This document shows positions 26,249 through 35,396 of a stretch of 64,000 nucleotides of DNA, piece by piece; within the stretch, counting starts at the first letter, position 1; each line of letters opens with the position of its first letter. The notes below the pieces were generated by a model. It made no database searches. It had not been told where the DNA came from and saw nothing but the letters and a program-made list of their open reading frames with translations. Source of the stretch: 2-02-FULL-55-14 sp964534125. Lineage in GTDB: Bacteria; Bacteroidota; Ignavibacteria; UBA10030. The position numbers were made by a program, and so were the translations under genes. The DNA is taken from assembly GCA_964534125.1 (NCBI GenBank), contig CAZHOJ010000008.1, positions 62,001-126,000 on the forward strand, in the 5' to 3' direction.

Positions 26249-28285
26249 ATGCCAGACCGCCGCTTATCCGCTATCATGTTCACCGACCTTGTGGGCTACA
26301 CAGTTGTGACCCAGAAGGACGAGGCCCATGCGCTCCGGCTGCTCTCAGACCAGAACGCGCTTATCCGCTCCATCCTTCCCCTCTATAATGGTCGTGAGGT
26401 CAAGACCATCGGTGATGCCTTCCTCGTCGAGTTTCAGAGTGCCCTTGACGCGGTCAAGTGCGCGGCGGAGATCCAGGAAAAGATCCGCGAGCGGAATACT
26501 GGCCTGCCTGAGCGGGACGTCTATCACGTCCGCATCGGGATCCATCTTGGTGATGTCGTGCACGAGAAGGGTGATATTTTCGGGGACGGGGTCAACATCG
26601 CATCACGCATATATCCTGAGGCGGATCCCGACGGGATCTGCATCTCCGAGAGTGTTGCGCAGCAGGTCAGGAACAAGATATCGTTCCCGCTTCGCCCCCT
26701 TCCCGCGAAAGAACTGAAACACGTCGACATTCCTCTCCAGCTGTTCGAGGTGGTGCTTCCCTGGTCCCCGCGGATGCGTCTCTTGCCGCTCCTTTCGCCC
26801 AGGTGGGTGAGGCGGATACGATCTGTGACTCTCCTCGCAGCGGGGCTCATGCTCGCATACTGGGCATACACGACCTATGTTGCCCGCGACCAGCATCCCC
26901 TCAATCGTGTCGCTGTCCTCCCATTCAGGGACATCTCTCCTGCGTCAGAACATGCCTACTTTGCGGAAGGGATGACGGAAGAGCTGATCTCGACGCTTTC
27001 GCATATCAGCGGACTTCAGGTGATCGCTCGGACGAGCACTTCACAACATACCGGCGATGAGCTCGATTTCGGCCTCATCGGAGAAAGCATCGCCGCAGGG
27101 TCGATCATCGAAGGGACCGTGCGCCGGTACGAGGACTCGGTACGCATCACCGTGCGGCTCATCGAGGCGAACAGCGAACGCCTCCTCTGGAACGAGAAGT
27201 TCGACAGACATTTCAATGATAGTCCGGCGATGCAGGACGACATCGCAAGCGCTGTTGCCGGTGCGCTGAGGATCAAGATCCTCGATACAGAACGGGATCT
27301 GCTCACCGGCCGTACCACATCCCATCCGGATGCATGGGGTTCCTACCTGCTGGCCCGGTATCACCTCAACAGACGGACGTCAGAGGATCTTCTGAAGGCC
27401 ATCCGGTTCTTCCGGGAAAGCATCGATCGGGATCCGACGTACGCAGACGCACATGCCGGCCTTGCAGAAGCCTACGTGCTTATGGCAGCCGCCGGATTCG
27501 AAGGGATACCCCATGATGATGCAGTGGAGGGTGCCGTGCAGGCAGTGGACAAGGCGCTGCGACTCGATGCGAACCTCGCGGAAGCGTACGTTGTGAAGGC
27601 ATATCTCCTCTACCGCCTGATGCGGGAATGGCAGCAGCCGGACAGCCTCTTCCGCCGTGCCATCGGCATCAAGCCAAGCTCTGCACAGGCATATGAATGG
27701 TATGGACTGTATCTGGCCCTCAAAGGCGACCCGGATGCAGCCAGGAGCGCGATCGGCAAGGCCTATTCGCTCGACCCGGCATCGGCCAGCACGGCGACAT
27801 CCGTCGGCCGCATCTACGCTCTCACCGGACGCTCCGGCGATGCGATCAGACATCTGCAACGGATCATCACAGAGCATCCGGGCTATCCCGAAGCGTACCT
27901 TGAACTTGCACTCGCCTACGGACGCAGCGGGCAACCTGCAAAGGCCATCCCGATGGTCGAGAAGGCCCTGGAGCTTACAGGAACGCGGACCATCACAGAG
28001 GGACTGTATGCGTCTTTCCTCGCCCGCGCAGGACGCACAGAAGAAGCCCGGCATATCGTTGCGCGGCTCGACAGTCTCGCCGATCAGCGGGCTGTCTCTG
28101 CATACGGACGGGCACTCGGGCATCACGCGCTTGGCAACACCGCCCGTGCGCTCGACCTTTGGGAACAGGCATTTGAAGAGCATGACGGCCTCGTTGCCTA
28201 CCTGCCCGTGGAACCGCTCGTCGCGGAGCTCCGGGATCACCCCCGGTTCAGAGACCTGATGACCAGAATAGGAGGCAGCAAATGA
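26249..28285 (+). CDS. Class III adenylate cyclase / TolB-like / TPR protein
   Basis: 678 aa. An N-terminal cyclase domain (about 1-170) has MFTDLVGYTVVTQKDE, TIGDAFLVEF and RIGIHLGDVV. A single membrane helix (about 192-212) follows. Then comes a TolB-N-like module (FAEGMTEELISTLS, about 222-350), and at least six TPR-like repeats fill about 370-660. Such proteins are common in FCB and Acidobacteria. They may link nucleotide signalling to a periplasmic peptide- or protein-binding part. It overlaps the next gene by ATGA. Confidence 0.88.
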   Translation: MPDRRLSAIMFTDLVGYTVVTQKDEAHALRLLSDQNALIRSILPLYNGREVKTIGDAFLVEFQSALDAVKCAAEIQEKIRERNTGLPERDVYHVRIGIHLGDVVHEKGDIFGDGVNIASRIYPEADPDGICISESVAQQVRNKISFPLRPLPAKELKHVDIPLQLFEVVLPWSPRMRLLPLLSPRWVRRIRSVTLLAAGLMLAYWAYTTYVARDQHPLNRVAVLPFRDISPASEHAYFAEGMTEELISTLSHISGLQVIARTSTSQHTGDELDFGLIGESIAAGSIIEGTVRRYEDSVRITVRLIEANSERLLWNEKFDRHFNDSPAMQDDIASAVAGALRIKILDTERDLLTGRTTSHPDAWGSYLLARYHLNRRTSEDLLKAIRFFRESIDRDPTYADAHAGLAEAYVLMAAAGFEGIPHDDAVEGAVQAVDKALRLDANLAEAYVVKAYLLYRLMREWQQPDSLFRRAIGIKPSSAQAYEWYGLYLALKGDPDAARSAIGKAYSLDPASASTATSVGRIYALTGRSGDAIRHLQRIITEHPGYPEAYLELALAYGRSGQPAKAIPMVEKALELTGTRTITEGLYASFLARAGRTEEARHIVARLDSLADQRAVSAYGRALGHHALGNTARALDLWEQAFEEHDGLVAYLPVEPLVAELRDHPRFRDLMTRIGGSK

Positions 28286-29196
28286 TCCGGTACGTTCGGC
28301 AGACCTGTGTTGGTGTGCTCTTCCTCGTTCTTCCTCTTGCCGGCCAGCACGATGCAGACCTGCAGAAGCAGCTCGATGAAGCTGTCGCCGGATTCCGCGG
28401 CACGGTCGGTGTGTATGTGCGTCACCTCGCGACCGGACGGACGGCCTCGGTACACGCTGACTCGCTCTTCCCATCTGCGAGCATGGTCAAGGTCCCCATT
28501 CTGCTGGGCGTCTTCCAGAAGATCAGGGATGGCGAACTGGATTACCACGCGGAATACGTCTACGACGATTCTCTCCTGTATCCGGGTGTGGACATCCTCG
28601 GTTCGTTCAAGGATAGTGCGAAGATCACTCTCAGCAAGCTCGTGATGCTCATGATCTCAACGAGCGACAATACGGCAAGCCTCTGGCTTCAGCATCTCGC
28701 CGGCACCGGGTCTGTCATCAACGAGTGGCTCAGCGGGCACGGTTTCGAAAAGACGCGCGTCAACTCCCGCACGCCGGGGCGCCGTCCCGACTGGGAGGTA
28801 TTCGGATGGGGACAAACAACGCCGCGGGAGATGGCAGAGCTGCTCGTGATGATCAGGGAAAAGAGAGCTGTGTCTCCGGGGGCCGACGAGGAAATGTACC
28901 GCGTCCTCAGCAACATCTACTGGAGCGGCGAGGCGCTGTCACAGATCCCGCCAGGCGTGAATGCAGCTTCGAAGCAGGGGGCTGTGGACCGGTCCCGGTC
29001 CGAGGTGGTCCTCGTGAATGCCCCATCCGGCGATTACGTCTTCTGTGTCATCACGAAGGACCAGGAAGATACCTCATGGGAGTATTCCAACGAGGGTTTC
29101 GTGTTCCTCCGGACCATTTCCCGTTTGCTGTGGCAGCACTTCGAGCCCGGCTCGGACTGGACTCCCCCTGACGATGCGGCGAGCTGGGCAAAATAG
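28282..29196 (+). CDS. Class A beta-lactamase-like serine hydrolase
   Basis: 304 aa with a signal peptide (to about residue 21). The SxxK motif is S67-M-V-K70, SDN is at 128-130, and KQG stands in place of KTG near residue 230. These three motifs support the penicillin-binding serine hydrolase fold. I do not see a clear ExxLN omega-loop glutamate, so real beta-lactamase activity is uncertain, and a cell-wall or other amidase role is possible. It is translationally coupled to the cyclase-TPR gene. Confidence 0.8.
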   Translation: MIRYVRQTCVGVLFLVLPLAGQHDADLQKQLDEAVAGFRGTVGVYVRHLATGRTASVHADSLFPSASMVKVPILLGVFQKIRDGELDYHAEYVYDDSLLYPGVDILGSFKDSAKITLSKLVMLMISTSDNTASLWLQHLAGTGSVINEWLSGHGFEKTRVNSRTPGRRPDWEVFGWGQTTPREMAELLVMIREKRAVSPGADEEMYRVLSNIYWSGEALSQIPPGVNAASKQGAVDRSRSEVVLVNAPSGDYVFCVITKDQEDTSWEYSNEGFVFLRTISRLLWQHFEPGSDWTPPDDAASWAK

Positions 29197-29208
29197 GTTT
29201 GCCAAGAG

Positions 29209-29228
29209 GATTCCCGCTTTCGGGAATC
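29209..29228 (+). terminator. Hairpin after the serine hydrolase gene
   Basis: GATTCCCG-CTTT-CGGGAATC, an 8-bp perfect stem 13 bp past the stop. It has no T-run, so it may be a weak terminator. Confidence 0.35.
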
Positions 29229-29339
29229 TCCCCCTACTGAACGTCTCGCATTTCACATCAATTACAACGAAGTTGTCCATCTCCTTGCTGGTACAGGGTT
29301 TGCTTCGCAGACGCTCATCACACGACATGGAGTGACGCT

Positions 29340-31511
29340 ATGAACAGAAAACTCTACACACTTCTCACGCTTTCCCTCAGCTTCCTCCTGCTCATCGGTT
29401 GCGCCACGCAGGAAGGTGTGGTCAAGCAGTCCGCTCCGGTCCTTCCGGAGGTCAAGGCAGGAAAGTTCGATAGCGGACGGATGTGGACCTTTGACTTCCC
29501 GCCGATCGACTACTTCGCCACGACCTACTCGTTCAATCCGACGAAGGAGTGGTTCGAACAGGTCCGTCTGGCAGCGCTTCGTCTCCCGGGCTGCACCGCC
29601 TCCTTCATCTCGGAAGACGGGCTGGTCATGACGAATCACCACTGCGCCCGCGGTTCTATCGACCGCGTGAACAAAGAGGGTGAGGACCTCGGCAGGGACG
29701 GCTTCTACGCAGCAACACTCGAGGATGAACGGCAGATCCCCGGGTACTACATCGACCAGCTCATCATCATGGAAGATGTCACGGCCGAGATACAGCTTGC
29801 CTTCGACAGCGGCACGACCGACGAAGAGAAGGTCCAGCGCCGTGATGCGAAGATGAACGAGGTTCGCGAGCGATATGCCGACAACTTCCGGAAGACGTCC
29901 AGCGACTCGATGTACTTCAGCGTTGTCACGTTCTACAACGGCGGCCGGTACTCCCTCTACGGATACCGCCGGTACACCGACATCCGCATGGTGTTCGCGC
30001 CCGAGACCGATATTGCGTTCTTCGGCGGCGACCCCGACAACTTCACCTACCCGCGGTATGACATCGACGTCTCGTTCTATCGAGTCTACGACGCGGAGGG
30101 CAAGCCCCTCAAGACGAAGAACTTTTTCAAATGGTCAGAGAAAGGGGCGGGGGAAGGGGACGCAGTGTTCGTCATCGGCAACCCCGGCACGACGAACCGC
30201 CTCCTCACCGTCACGCAGCTCGAGTTCAACCGCGACTACCGGTATGCATGGGCGTACGATTTCGTTCGCAGCCTTCGGGATATCTACGGTGACTACCTCG
30301 AAAAGAATCCCGACAAGAAGATCAAATATCAGAACCGGTTCTTCGGATTCTCGAACTCCGAAAAGGCCATCAACGGTTACCTCGGCGGCTATCGCGACCC
30401 GGTGGTGATGGCGAAGAAGACAGACTTTGAGAACACGTTCCGTAAGGCGGTCATGGGGAACCCCGCTCTCGCCACACAGTATGGCAAGGTGTGGGAAGAG
30501 ATCGCAATGTTCCAGCCGAAGAAATCCGAGCTGTATGCCCAGGTGAACGCGTACAACTACATGGGCAAGGCACCGCAATTCGCGCTTGCCGGCCAGCTCG
30601 TGGCCTACGCACAGCAGATGAAGCTTCCCGAGGACCAGCGCTCTCCCCGGTACTCCGGTAAGGGCCTCGAAGCAGCGAAGGCCCGCCTGACGGTCTCCGA
30701 CATGGAGGCCGACCTGCAGCTTCCGATGCTGACGTACCAGATCGGCGCCATCGCCCGCGACCTTGACGGCAAGAACCCGCACCTGCCGATGCTCCTCGGC
30801 GGACAGACACCTGAGCAGGCCGCAGAACGGCTGGCGAAGGAATCCGTCCTGAACGATGCGGAGAAGGTCAAAGCGCTCGTCGACGGATCACCCGACGACA
30901 TCCTGAACTCTGCCGACCCGATCCTCGGGTTCGTAGCGAAGAGTGCCGACATTGCGGACGCCGTCGGCAAGCAATGGGCAGACCTCGGTGAGAAGGAAGC
31001 CGCGCGCGTGCAGATGCTCGGGAAGGCCCTGTACGAGGTCTACGGAACGAAGATCCCGCCCGATGCGAACTTCAACCTTCGTATCGCGGACGGAGTCGTG
31101 AAGGGATACCCGTACAACGGTACCATCGCTCCTATCCATACCACGTTCTACGGTATGTACGACAGGTACTACTCCTTCGGAAAGAAGGAACCCTGGAACC
31201 TTCCGGAGAGATGGCTGAACCCGCCCCCGACGTTCGATATGAGCACACCCGTCAACTTCGTGTCGACGAACGACATCATCGGCGGCAACTCCGGCAGCCC
31301 GGTGATCAACATCAACCGTGAGGTGGTCGGGCTCATCTTCGACGGCAACATCGAGAGCCTGCCCGGGAACATCATTTTCGACGATACCATCAACCGGTCA
31401 GTGTCCGTTCACTCGGCCGGTATCCTCGAAGCACTCGAGGACATCTACAAAGCGACCCGGATCGCCGAAGAGCTGAAGACGGCAAAGCTGGCAGCCCCGG
31501 CGGCCAACTGA
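29340..31511 (+). CDS. S46 dipeptidyl peptidase, DPP7-like lipoprotein
   Basis: 723 aa. The N-terminus ends LLLIGCATQ, a lipobox with Cys at residue 21. The chymotrypsin-like catalytic residues are in TNHHCA (H101) and GGNSGSPV (S651). Eighteen residues after the Ser is a Gly (in IFDGN). In the family this position is Gly in DPP7 (hydrophobic P1) and Arg in DPP11 (acidic P1), so DPP7 specificity is inferred. It removes dipeptides from peptide N-termini outside the inner membrane. S46 is a largely Bacteroidota-type family. It is followed by a strong terminator. Confidence 0.92.
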   Translation: MNRKLYTLLTLSLSFLLLIGCATQEGVVKQSAPVLPEVKAGKFDSGRMWTFDFPPIDYFATTYSFNPTKEWFEQVRLAALRLPGCTASFISEDGLVMTNHHCARGSIDRVNKEGEDLGRDGFYAATLEDERQIPGYYIDQLIIMEDVTAEIQLAFDSGTTDEEKVQRRDAKMNEVRERYADNFRKTSSDSMYFSVVTFYNGGRYSLYGYRRYTDIRMVFAPETDIAFFGGDPDNFTYPRYDIDVSFYRVYDAEGKPLKTKNFFKWSEKGAGEGDAVFVIGNPGTTNRLLTVTQLEFNRDYRYAWAYDFVRSLRDIYGDYLEKNPDKKIKYQNRFFGFSNSEKAINGYLGGYRDPVVMAKKTDFENTFRKAVMGNPALATQYGKVWEEIAMFQPKKSELYAQVNAYNYMGKAPQFALAGQLVAYAQQMKLPEDQRSPRYSGKGLEAAKARLTVSDMEADLQLPMLTYQIGAIARDLDGKNPHLPMLLGGQTPEQAAERLAKESVLNDAEKVKALVDGSPDDILNSADPILGFVAKSADIADAVGKQWADLGEKEAARVQMLGKALYEVYGTKIPPDANFNLRIADGVVKGYPYNGTIAPIHTTFYGMYDRYYSFGKKEPWNLPERWLNPPPTFDMSTPVNFVSTNDIIGGNSGSPVININREVVGLIFDGNIESLPGNIIFDDTINRSVSVHSAGILEALEDIYKATRIAEELKTAKLAAPAAN

Positions 31512-31537
31512 TCTGGATCCCGGCTCCATGACGAACA

Positions 31538-31567
31538 GGCCCGGAGCTTTGCTCCGGGCCTTTCTTT
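31538..31567 (+). terminator. Rho-independent terminator after the S46 peptidase
   Basis: GGCCCGGAGC-TTT-GCTCCGGGCC, a perfect 10-bp stem, then TTTCTTTT. Confidence 0.9.
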
Positions 31568-31580
31568 TATCTTACCTTTG
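31548..31580 (+). promoter_or_regulatory. Bacteroidota-type promoter overlapping the terminator
   Basis: TTTG (31548-31551), 21 bp, TACCTTTG (31573-31580). This fits the -33 / -7 consensus of Bacteroidota (TTTG, TAnnTTTG). It lies about 70 bp before the start at 31654 and shares DNA with the terminator stem. Confidence 0.5.
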
Positions 31581-31653
31581 GGGCTTTCTATTCTCTTCCC
31601 GGAAACAACCTCAACAGGAACTTCCGGACCTCCGGCTCATGTTCAATACAGGT

Positions 31654-32193
31654 ATGAAAAAGGCAATTCTTACAGCACTGCTGCTCGTCTGCGGACCCTC
31701 CCTTCTGAGGGCTCAGGATCCGCCCGAGAACGCCAGCAAGCCGTTGATCTGGAGCACCATGCAGCTGATGCCAAGCTTTTCCTGGACCAGCTTCCCCGGC
31801 ACAACGCACTTCGCGTTCGAATGGGAAGCGGCTCCGGTGCTGTATTCGTTCGGCCTCAACCGGCTTGCATCCCCCTGGAAGTTCTTCGTCACGACTCCTG
31901 TTGCACGGTACACCGGCTCGATCGAGGCCGTCGTATCAGCTCAGGTATTCACGACGAAACCCGGAACGAGCCACTTCGGCTACTCGGGACAGCTCCTGGG
32001 GCATGTCCCCTTGATCGAACGCGGCGAATACTTGTCGGCCACGATCGGCGCAGCCCGGTATCATACGAACGGACAGTACAACACCTTCATCGTCGGCGGC
32101 ATGGGAACGATGTTCGGCATGCTCCACGGCACGGTCAAGTATGCCCCCTCTACAGAGGTTTGGATGACCTCCATTGAACTGAGGATGTTCTGA
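31654..32193 (+). CDS. Small secreted protein, possibly outer-membrane barrel
   Basis: Not recognised. 179 aa with a signal peptide (MKKAILTALLLVCGPSLLRAQ, cut after RAQ; written here as 21 residues less its first: KKAILTALLLVCGPSLLRAQ). The rest alternates short hydrophobic strands and turns rich in Gly, Thr, Tyr and Phe, ending in Phe (ELRMF), as outer-membrane barrels often do. Upstream in-frame starts exist but would add a stretch over the promoter. The next gene begins 1 bp after the stop, so they are one operon. Confidence 0.65.
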   Translation: MKKAILTALLLVCGPSLLRAQDPPENASKPLIWSTMQLMPSFSWTSFPGTTHFAFEWEAAPVLYSFGLNRLASPWKFFVTTPVARYTGSIEAVVSAQVFTTKPGTSHFGYSGQLLGHVPLIERGEYLSATIGAARYHTNGQYNTFIVGGMGTMFGMLHGTVKYAPSTEVWMTSIELRMF

Positions 32194-32194
32194 T

Positions 32195-33160
32195 ATGCGG
32201 CGAGCACACATTCGTTTCCTGACGCTTGCCGTGTCGGCAGCCTTGTTCGCCTCATGCGGCCCGATCCCGAAGTTCCTCTCAAAGAACATCGACCGTATGA
32301 GCAGGTCGATCGGTCCCATCGCTGATAGTCTCAGGTACCCGGTCTTCGATGCGAACGGAGTCACGATCCACTGGGTCGGCCATGCGTCGATGATCATTCA
32401 GATGCATGACAAGGTCATCGCAACCGATCCGAACTATGCGAACACCATCGGCTTGCTCGCCCGGCGTGTGGTGGCCCCGGCCCTTGACCCTTCGGCGCTG
32501 ACCTCCGTCGACGCGACGATCATATCCCACACGCACTTCGACCACTTCAATTTCGGCAGCATCGACATGCTTCCCAGGAACGGGGACCTGTTCATCCCCC
32601 TCGGTGCGGTGGAATACACGCCGGAATTCGGCTTCCGGACCATCTATGAGATGACGCCATGGCGAGCCGTTGAGCAGGAGGGCCTTCGGATCACAGCGGT
32701 TCCTGTGCAACACTTCGGCGGACGCTATGGCATGGATATCGCCTGGCAGCGCGATCAGGGTTACACAGGGTACATCATCGAGTACAGGAGAACGACGGTC
32801 TTCTTCGGAGGAGATTTCGGATATCATCCGACGCTCTATAAGGAGATCGGGAAACGCTTTTCGGTCGATGTTGCTCTCATTCCGATCGCTCCGATAGAAC
32901 CTCGGGACTTCATGAGACCGGTGCACGTCGATCCCGCTGAAGCACTGGAGGCGATGGAAGATCTCGGCGCTCGTGTCATGATCCCCATGCACCACAGCAC
33001 ATACGATCTGGGGCTCGACCCGAGCCTGTCCTTCGCAAGCGAAGAACTTGACCGGCTGGCAAAGGAGAAGGGCGTGAGGGACAGGGTGTTCATCCTGCCG
33101 ATCGGGGGCAGGTGGATGAGCAGGGATGGCAAAATGACAACAGTGATGGGAGGAGAGTAG
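32195..33160 (+). CDS. Metallo-beta-lactamase-fold lipoprotein (NAPE-PLD / UlaG-like)
   Basis: 321 aa. The lipobox is ALFASC near residue 24. The metal motif is SHTHFDHFNFGS, with GHAS upstream, a further His in VPVQHFGGR, Asp in FFGGDFGYH, and MIPMHHSTYDL near the end. This is the pattern of N-acyl-phosphatidylethanolamine phospholipase D-like and UlaG-like hydrolases. A phospholipid or cyclic phosphate substrate is likely but not shown. It is coupled to the small secreted protein before it. Confidence 0.85.
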   Translation: MRRAHIRFLTLAVSAALFASCGPIPKFLSKNIDRMSRSIGPIADSLRYPVFDANGVTIHWVGHASMIIQMHDKVIATDPNYANTIGLLARRVVAPALDPSALTSVDATIISHTHFDHFNFGSIDMLPRNGDLFIPLGAVEYTPEFGFRTIYEMTPWRAVEQEGLRITAVPVQHFGGRYGMDIAWQRDQGYTGYIIEYRRTTVFFGGDFGYHPTLYKEIGKRFSVDVALIPIAPIEPRDFMRPVHVDPAEALEAMEDLGARVMIPMHHSTYDLGLDPSLSFASEELDRLAKEKGVRDRVFILPIGGRWMSRDGKMTTVMGGE

Positions 33161-33188
33161 GGGATTCGTACCGATACTGCCGACGTAC

Positions 33189-33264
33189 TGTTCACGAAGG
33201 TCCACTAAGGAACTCACGAAGTTCCGCGGAGAATATTTCAACACTTCGTGTGACTTCGTGTAAC
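33189..33264. repeat. CACGAAG inverted repeat
   Basis: TTCACGAAGG and ACTCACGAAG on the left face ACTTCGTG and ACTTCGTGTAAC on the right, a loose inverted pair between convergent genes. The period is not strictly 7 here. Confidence 0.5.
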
Positions 33265-33273
33265 CCTACAATA

Positions 33274-33303
33274 AAGCCGCCGAGGATCTCTCCCCGGCGG
33301 CTT
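33274..33303. terminator. Bidirectional terminator
   Basis: AAGCCGCCG (33274-33282) and CGGCGGCTT (33295-33303) form a 9-bp stem between convergent genes, followed by CTTCTT. Confidence 0.7.
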
Positions 33304-33330
33304 CTTCATGTACGGACCTGAAAGCTTTTC

Positions 33331-34584
33331 TTACGACCCTACCGGCTTGTTCTTGATATACCTCGTATACGCCACCACCAGCAGGCTCACGATGACGATG
33401 AAGATGAGCGCATAGACGAACGGCGATGTCGGCGTCATCTCACTCCTCCACACGTCTACCTTCTCCGCCAACGAATCCGCATCGGCCTGACTGATGTTCT
33501 CCCGCTTCACGAGCAACGGGATCCAGGATGCTGACACCTCTCCATCCCACACCCGCTCGAAGCGGACCCATGTGCTGTCCTTCTCGGTCGACGCTGCATC
33601 CGAGCTCATTTCACTGTCGATGTACGCGCCGAGTGACTTCACGAACTGTTCTCCAGTCGAGAACTGGTCGACCGTAAGCCCGTTCTGACTGAATGTCCGG
33701 TTCAATTCCCGCCACTGCGCTTCATCCGCCTTTGCCGACCATTGTGCCAGGAGCGTATCGATGCCGGCAAGCTCCTTCGCCCTGTTCTTCCTGCTCACGT
33801 AGACGGACGCGAGCTTCGGCCCGATCCCCTTCCATTGCGAAGAGAATCGTGCATGCTCGTCGATGATAGTCGCCAGGTCCGAACCCGACAGCTCGGCCCG
33901 CTCCAGGAACCGTATGTTGTTCTCGATCGAGGTGATGACCCCCGAGACGACATTGTTCCGGTCGAGCTTTATGGCGATCCCCTTCATCTCGTCATCAGTG
34001 ACGGAAGCGAAGTCCTTGTTGTACTGCATGAACAGGCTGTCAACAAGGGCGAAGATAAGCTCGTCCCGCTCACGCAGGCCCTTCTGCAGCCGGCCGATCA
34101 CGCCCTTCAGAGAGTCGATCATGTTCGACGATTCGACGCTCCCCTCGCTGAAGCCTTTAACATTCTCCGAGAGCCTGTCGACATCGGACAGAAGTTGTGC
34201 GTTCGCCGCCGTCAGATCCGAGACCTTCGCCGACAGCTCTCTCACCTGCGTTTCCAGTTCCACGATGCGTGCGATCTGCGACTCGATGACGCCGATCTTC
34301 CGTTCAGCAAGAATGAGCTGGCCGCTGATCCGCTCGAAGCGCTGGTCGAAGTTCTCGCCGTACAGGGACCTGTCGAGCAATGCCTTGTGTTCCGCATATT
34401 CCTCTTTGAGCTGCTCGATCGACACGCGGATGTCGGCGCATTCCTGGACCGTCTTCGCGGAATCGATCGCCACCGAGAGGCGCTTCGTTTCCTTCTCGAA
34501 CGCCTTCACCGTCTCGAAATCAGACCTGACCTGAGCCGCGAGGCCGGCCGCCGCCACGACAAGAAGCACAAATGCCGTTCTCAT
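33331..34584 (-). CDS. Envelope coiled-coil protein with C-terminal membrane helix
   Basis: Not recognised by family. 417 aa. A signal peptide (to about residue 17) is followed by long heptad-type coiled coil (about 20-190, for example ARIVELETQVRELSAKVSDL), a mixed helical part, and one membrane helix near the end (FVYALIFIVIVSLLVVAYTRY less the last residue, about 388-408) with a short basic tail. It overlaps the upstream lipoprotein gene by ATGA. It may span the periplasm as a structural or tethering protein. Confidence 0.7.
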   Translation of the reverse strand: MRTAFVLLVVAAAGLAAQVRSDFETVKAFEKETKRLSVAIDSAKTVQECADIRVSIEQLKEEYAEHKALLDRSLYGENFDQRFERISGQLILAERKIGVIESQIARIVELETQVRELSAKVSDLTAANAQLLSDVDRLSENVKGFSEGSVESSNMIDSLKGVIGRLQKGLRERDELIFALVDSLFMQYNKDFASVTDDEMKGIAIKLDRNNVVSGVITSIENNIRFLERAELSGSDLATIIDEHARFSSQWKGIGPKLASVYVSRKNRAKELAGIDTLLAQWSAKADEAQWRELNRTFSQNGLTVDQFSTGEQFVKSLGAYIDSEMSSDAASTEKDSTWVRFERVWDGEVSASWIPLLVKRENISQADADSLAEKVDVWRSEMTPTSPFVYALIFIVIVSLLVVAYTRYIKNKPVGS

Positions 34585-35042
34585 TTCGAACCTCCCTTCT
34601 CGTCGGGCGCCTGGACGCCATCCTTTGTGAGCAGCACGGGTTTGTCCCTTCCGTTCAAAAGCTGAATGTACGGCGGCCTGTTGTTGAAGGCCGGGCTCTT
34701 CAATCCGGTCTCGTTGACCATGATCTTCGCCGACTGCGTCAGGCCTTTGGCCTTATGCTCGAACACATAGACGTTCTTGAATCCCGGTCCTGTCACGTAG
34801 TAATATCCTTCACGGTCGCGGATGATGCGGAACGTCTTGCCGTTGACCTTCGACGAGTCCTGGAACTCAGCGAACAACAGCGGATTGACGCTGAACTTCA
34901 GGTGGTACCGGTCCTCCTGGACCATACCGTTCTTGTCCGCGGTCAGCTCCGATTCCACTGGCCACGAGAAGTCGGACGGTGCAAGCGTCAACCCGGAACA
35001 GCCTGCAAAGAGGAGGAGTGCGGATGCATAGAGTATCTTCAT
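34581..35042 (-). CDS. Small lipoprotein
   Basis: Not recognised. 153 aa. MKILYASALLLFAGCSG has a lipobox with Cys at 15. The rest is beta-rich with no known motif. The start at 35042 has GGAGAT 7 bp before it. The frame is open for 85 more codons upstream, through repeat DNA that I do not take as coding. It is coupled to the coiled-coil gene. Confidence 0.7.
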   Translation of the reverse strand: MKILYASALLLFAGCSGLTLAPSDFSWPVESELTADKNGMVQEDRYHLKFSVNPLLFAEFQDSSKVNGKTFRIIRDREGYYYVTGPGFKNVYVFEHKAKGLTQSAKIMVNETGLKSPAFNNRPPYIQLLNGRDKPVLLTKDGVQAPDEKGGSK

Positions 35043-35396
35043 TGGAGATCTCCGGAAGTGCACTTGAGGGAGTTTGGGAATGCTCGAATGTAGAGAAGGG
35101 TGAGAGGGGAAGCAAGGACTGGATATGCTCAGGGATATCGGGGGGATAGGTTCGAAATCCGAATATCGAATTTCAGAGGGATTCCGAACCATGAATGAGA
35201 ATAATGAGAGTGATTCTTTGCGGTCAGTTCCTGTGACTTCGGTCACGGGCAAGGAGCGGTCTCGTTTCGGGTCCGATAGCTCAACTCCCCCTGTCATCCC
35301 TCATTCCACCATTCCATCATTCCAATCATCCACATTCCATCTTCCCCCCCTCCGCCTTCTGCACAGTGCCCAGTGCGTAGTGCCCACTTCCCCATC
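35043..35396. repeat. Repeat-rich gap between LD-carboxypeptidase and lipoprotein genes
   Basis: No gene seen. Short-period repeats fill most of it. GAAATCC, GAATATC, GAATTTC (period 7) lie near 35155-35177. CATTCCAC, CATTCCAT, CATTCCAA (period 8) lie near 35302-35335. GTGCCCA, GTGCGTA, GTGCCCA (period 7) lie near 35365-35390. The promoter of the lipoprotein gene should lie here but I cannot place it. Confidence 0.55.

Noticed and set aside
28282..29196. A true antibiotic-resistance beta-lactamase
   Set aside because: SxxK and SDN are present, but the omega-loop Glu is not clear and KTG is KQG, so only the fold is claimed.
35120..35180. A tRNA-like GGTTCGAAATCC segment
   Set aside because: No acceptor or anticodon stems around it. 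It belongs to a 7-bp-period repeat.
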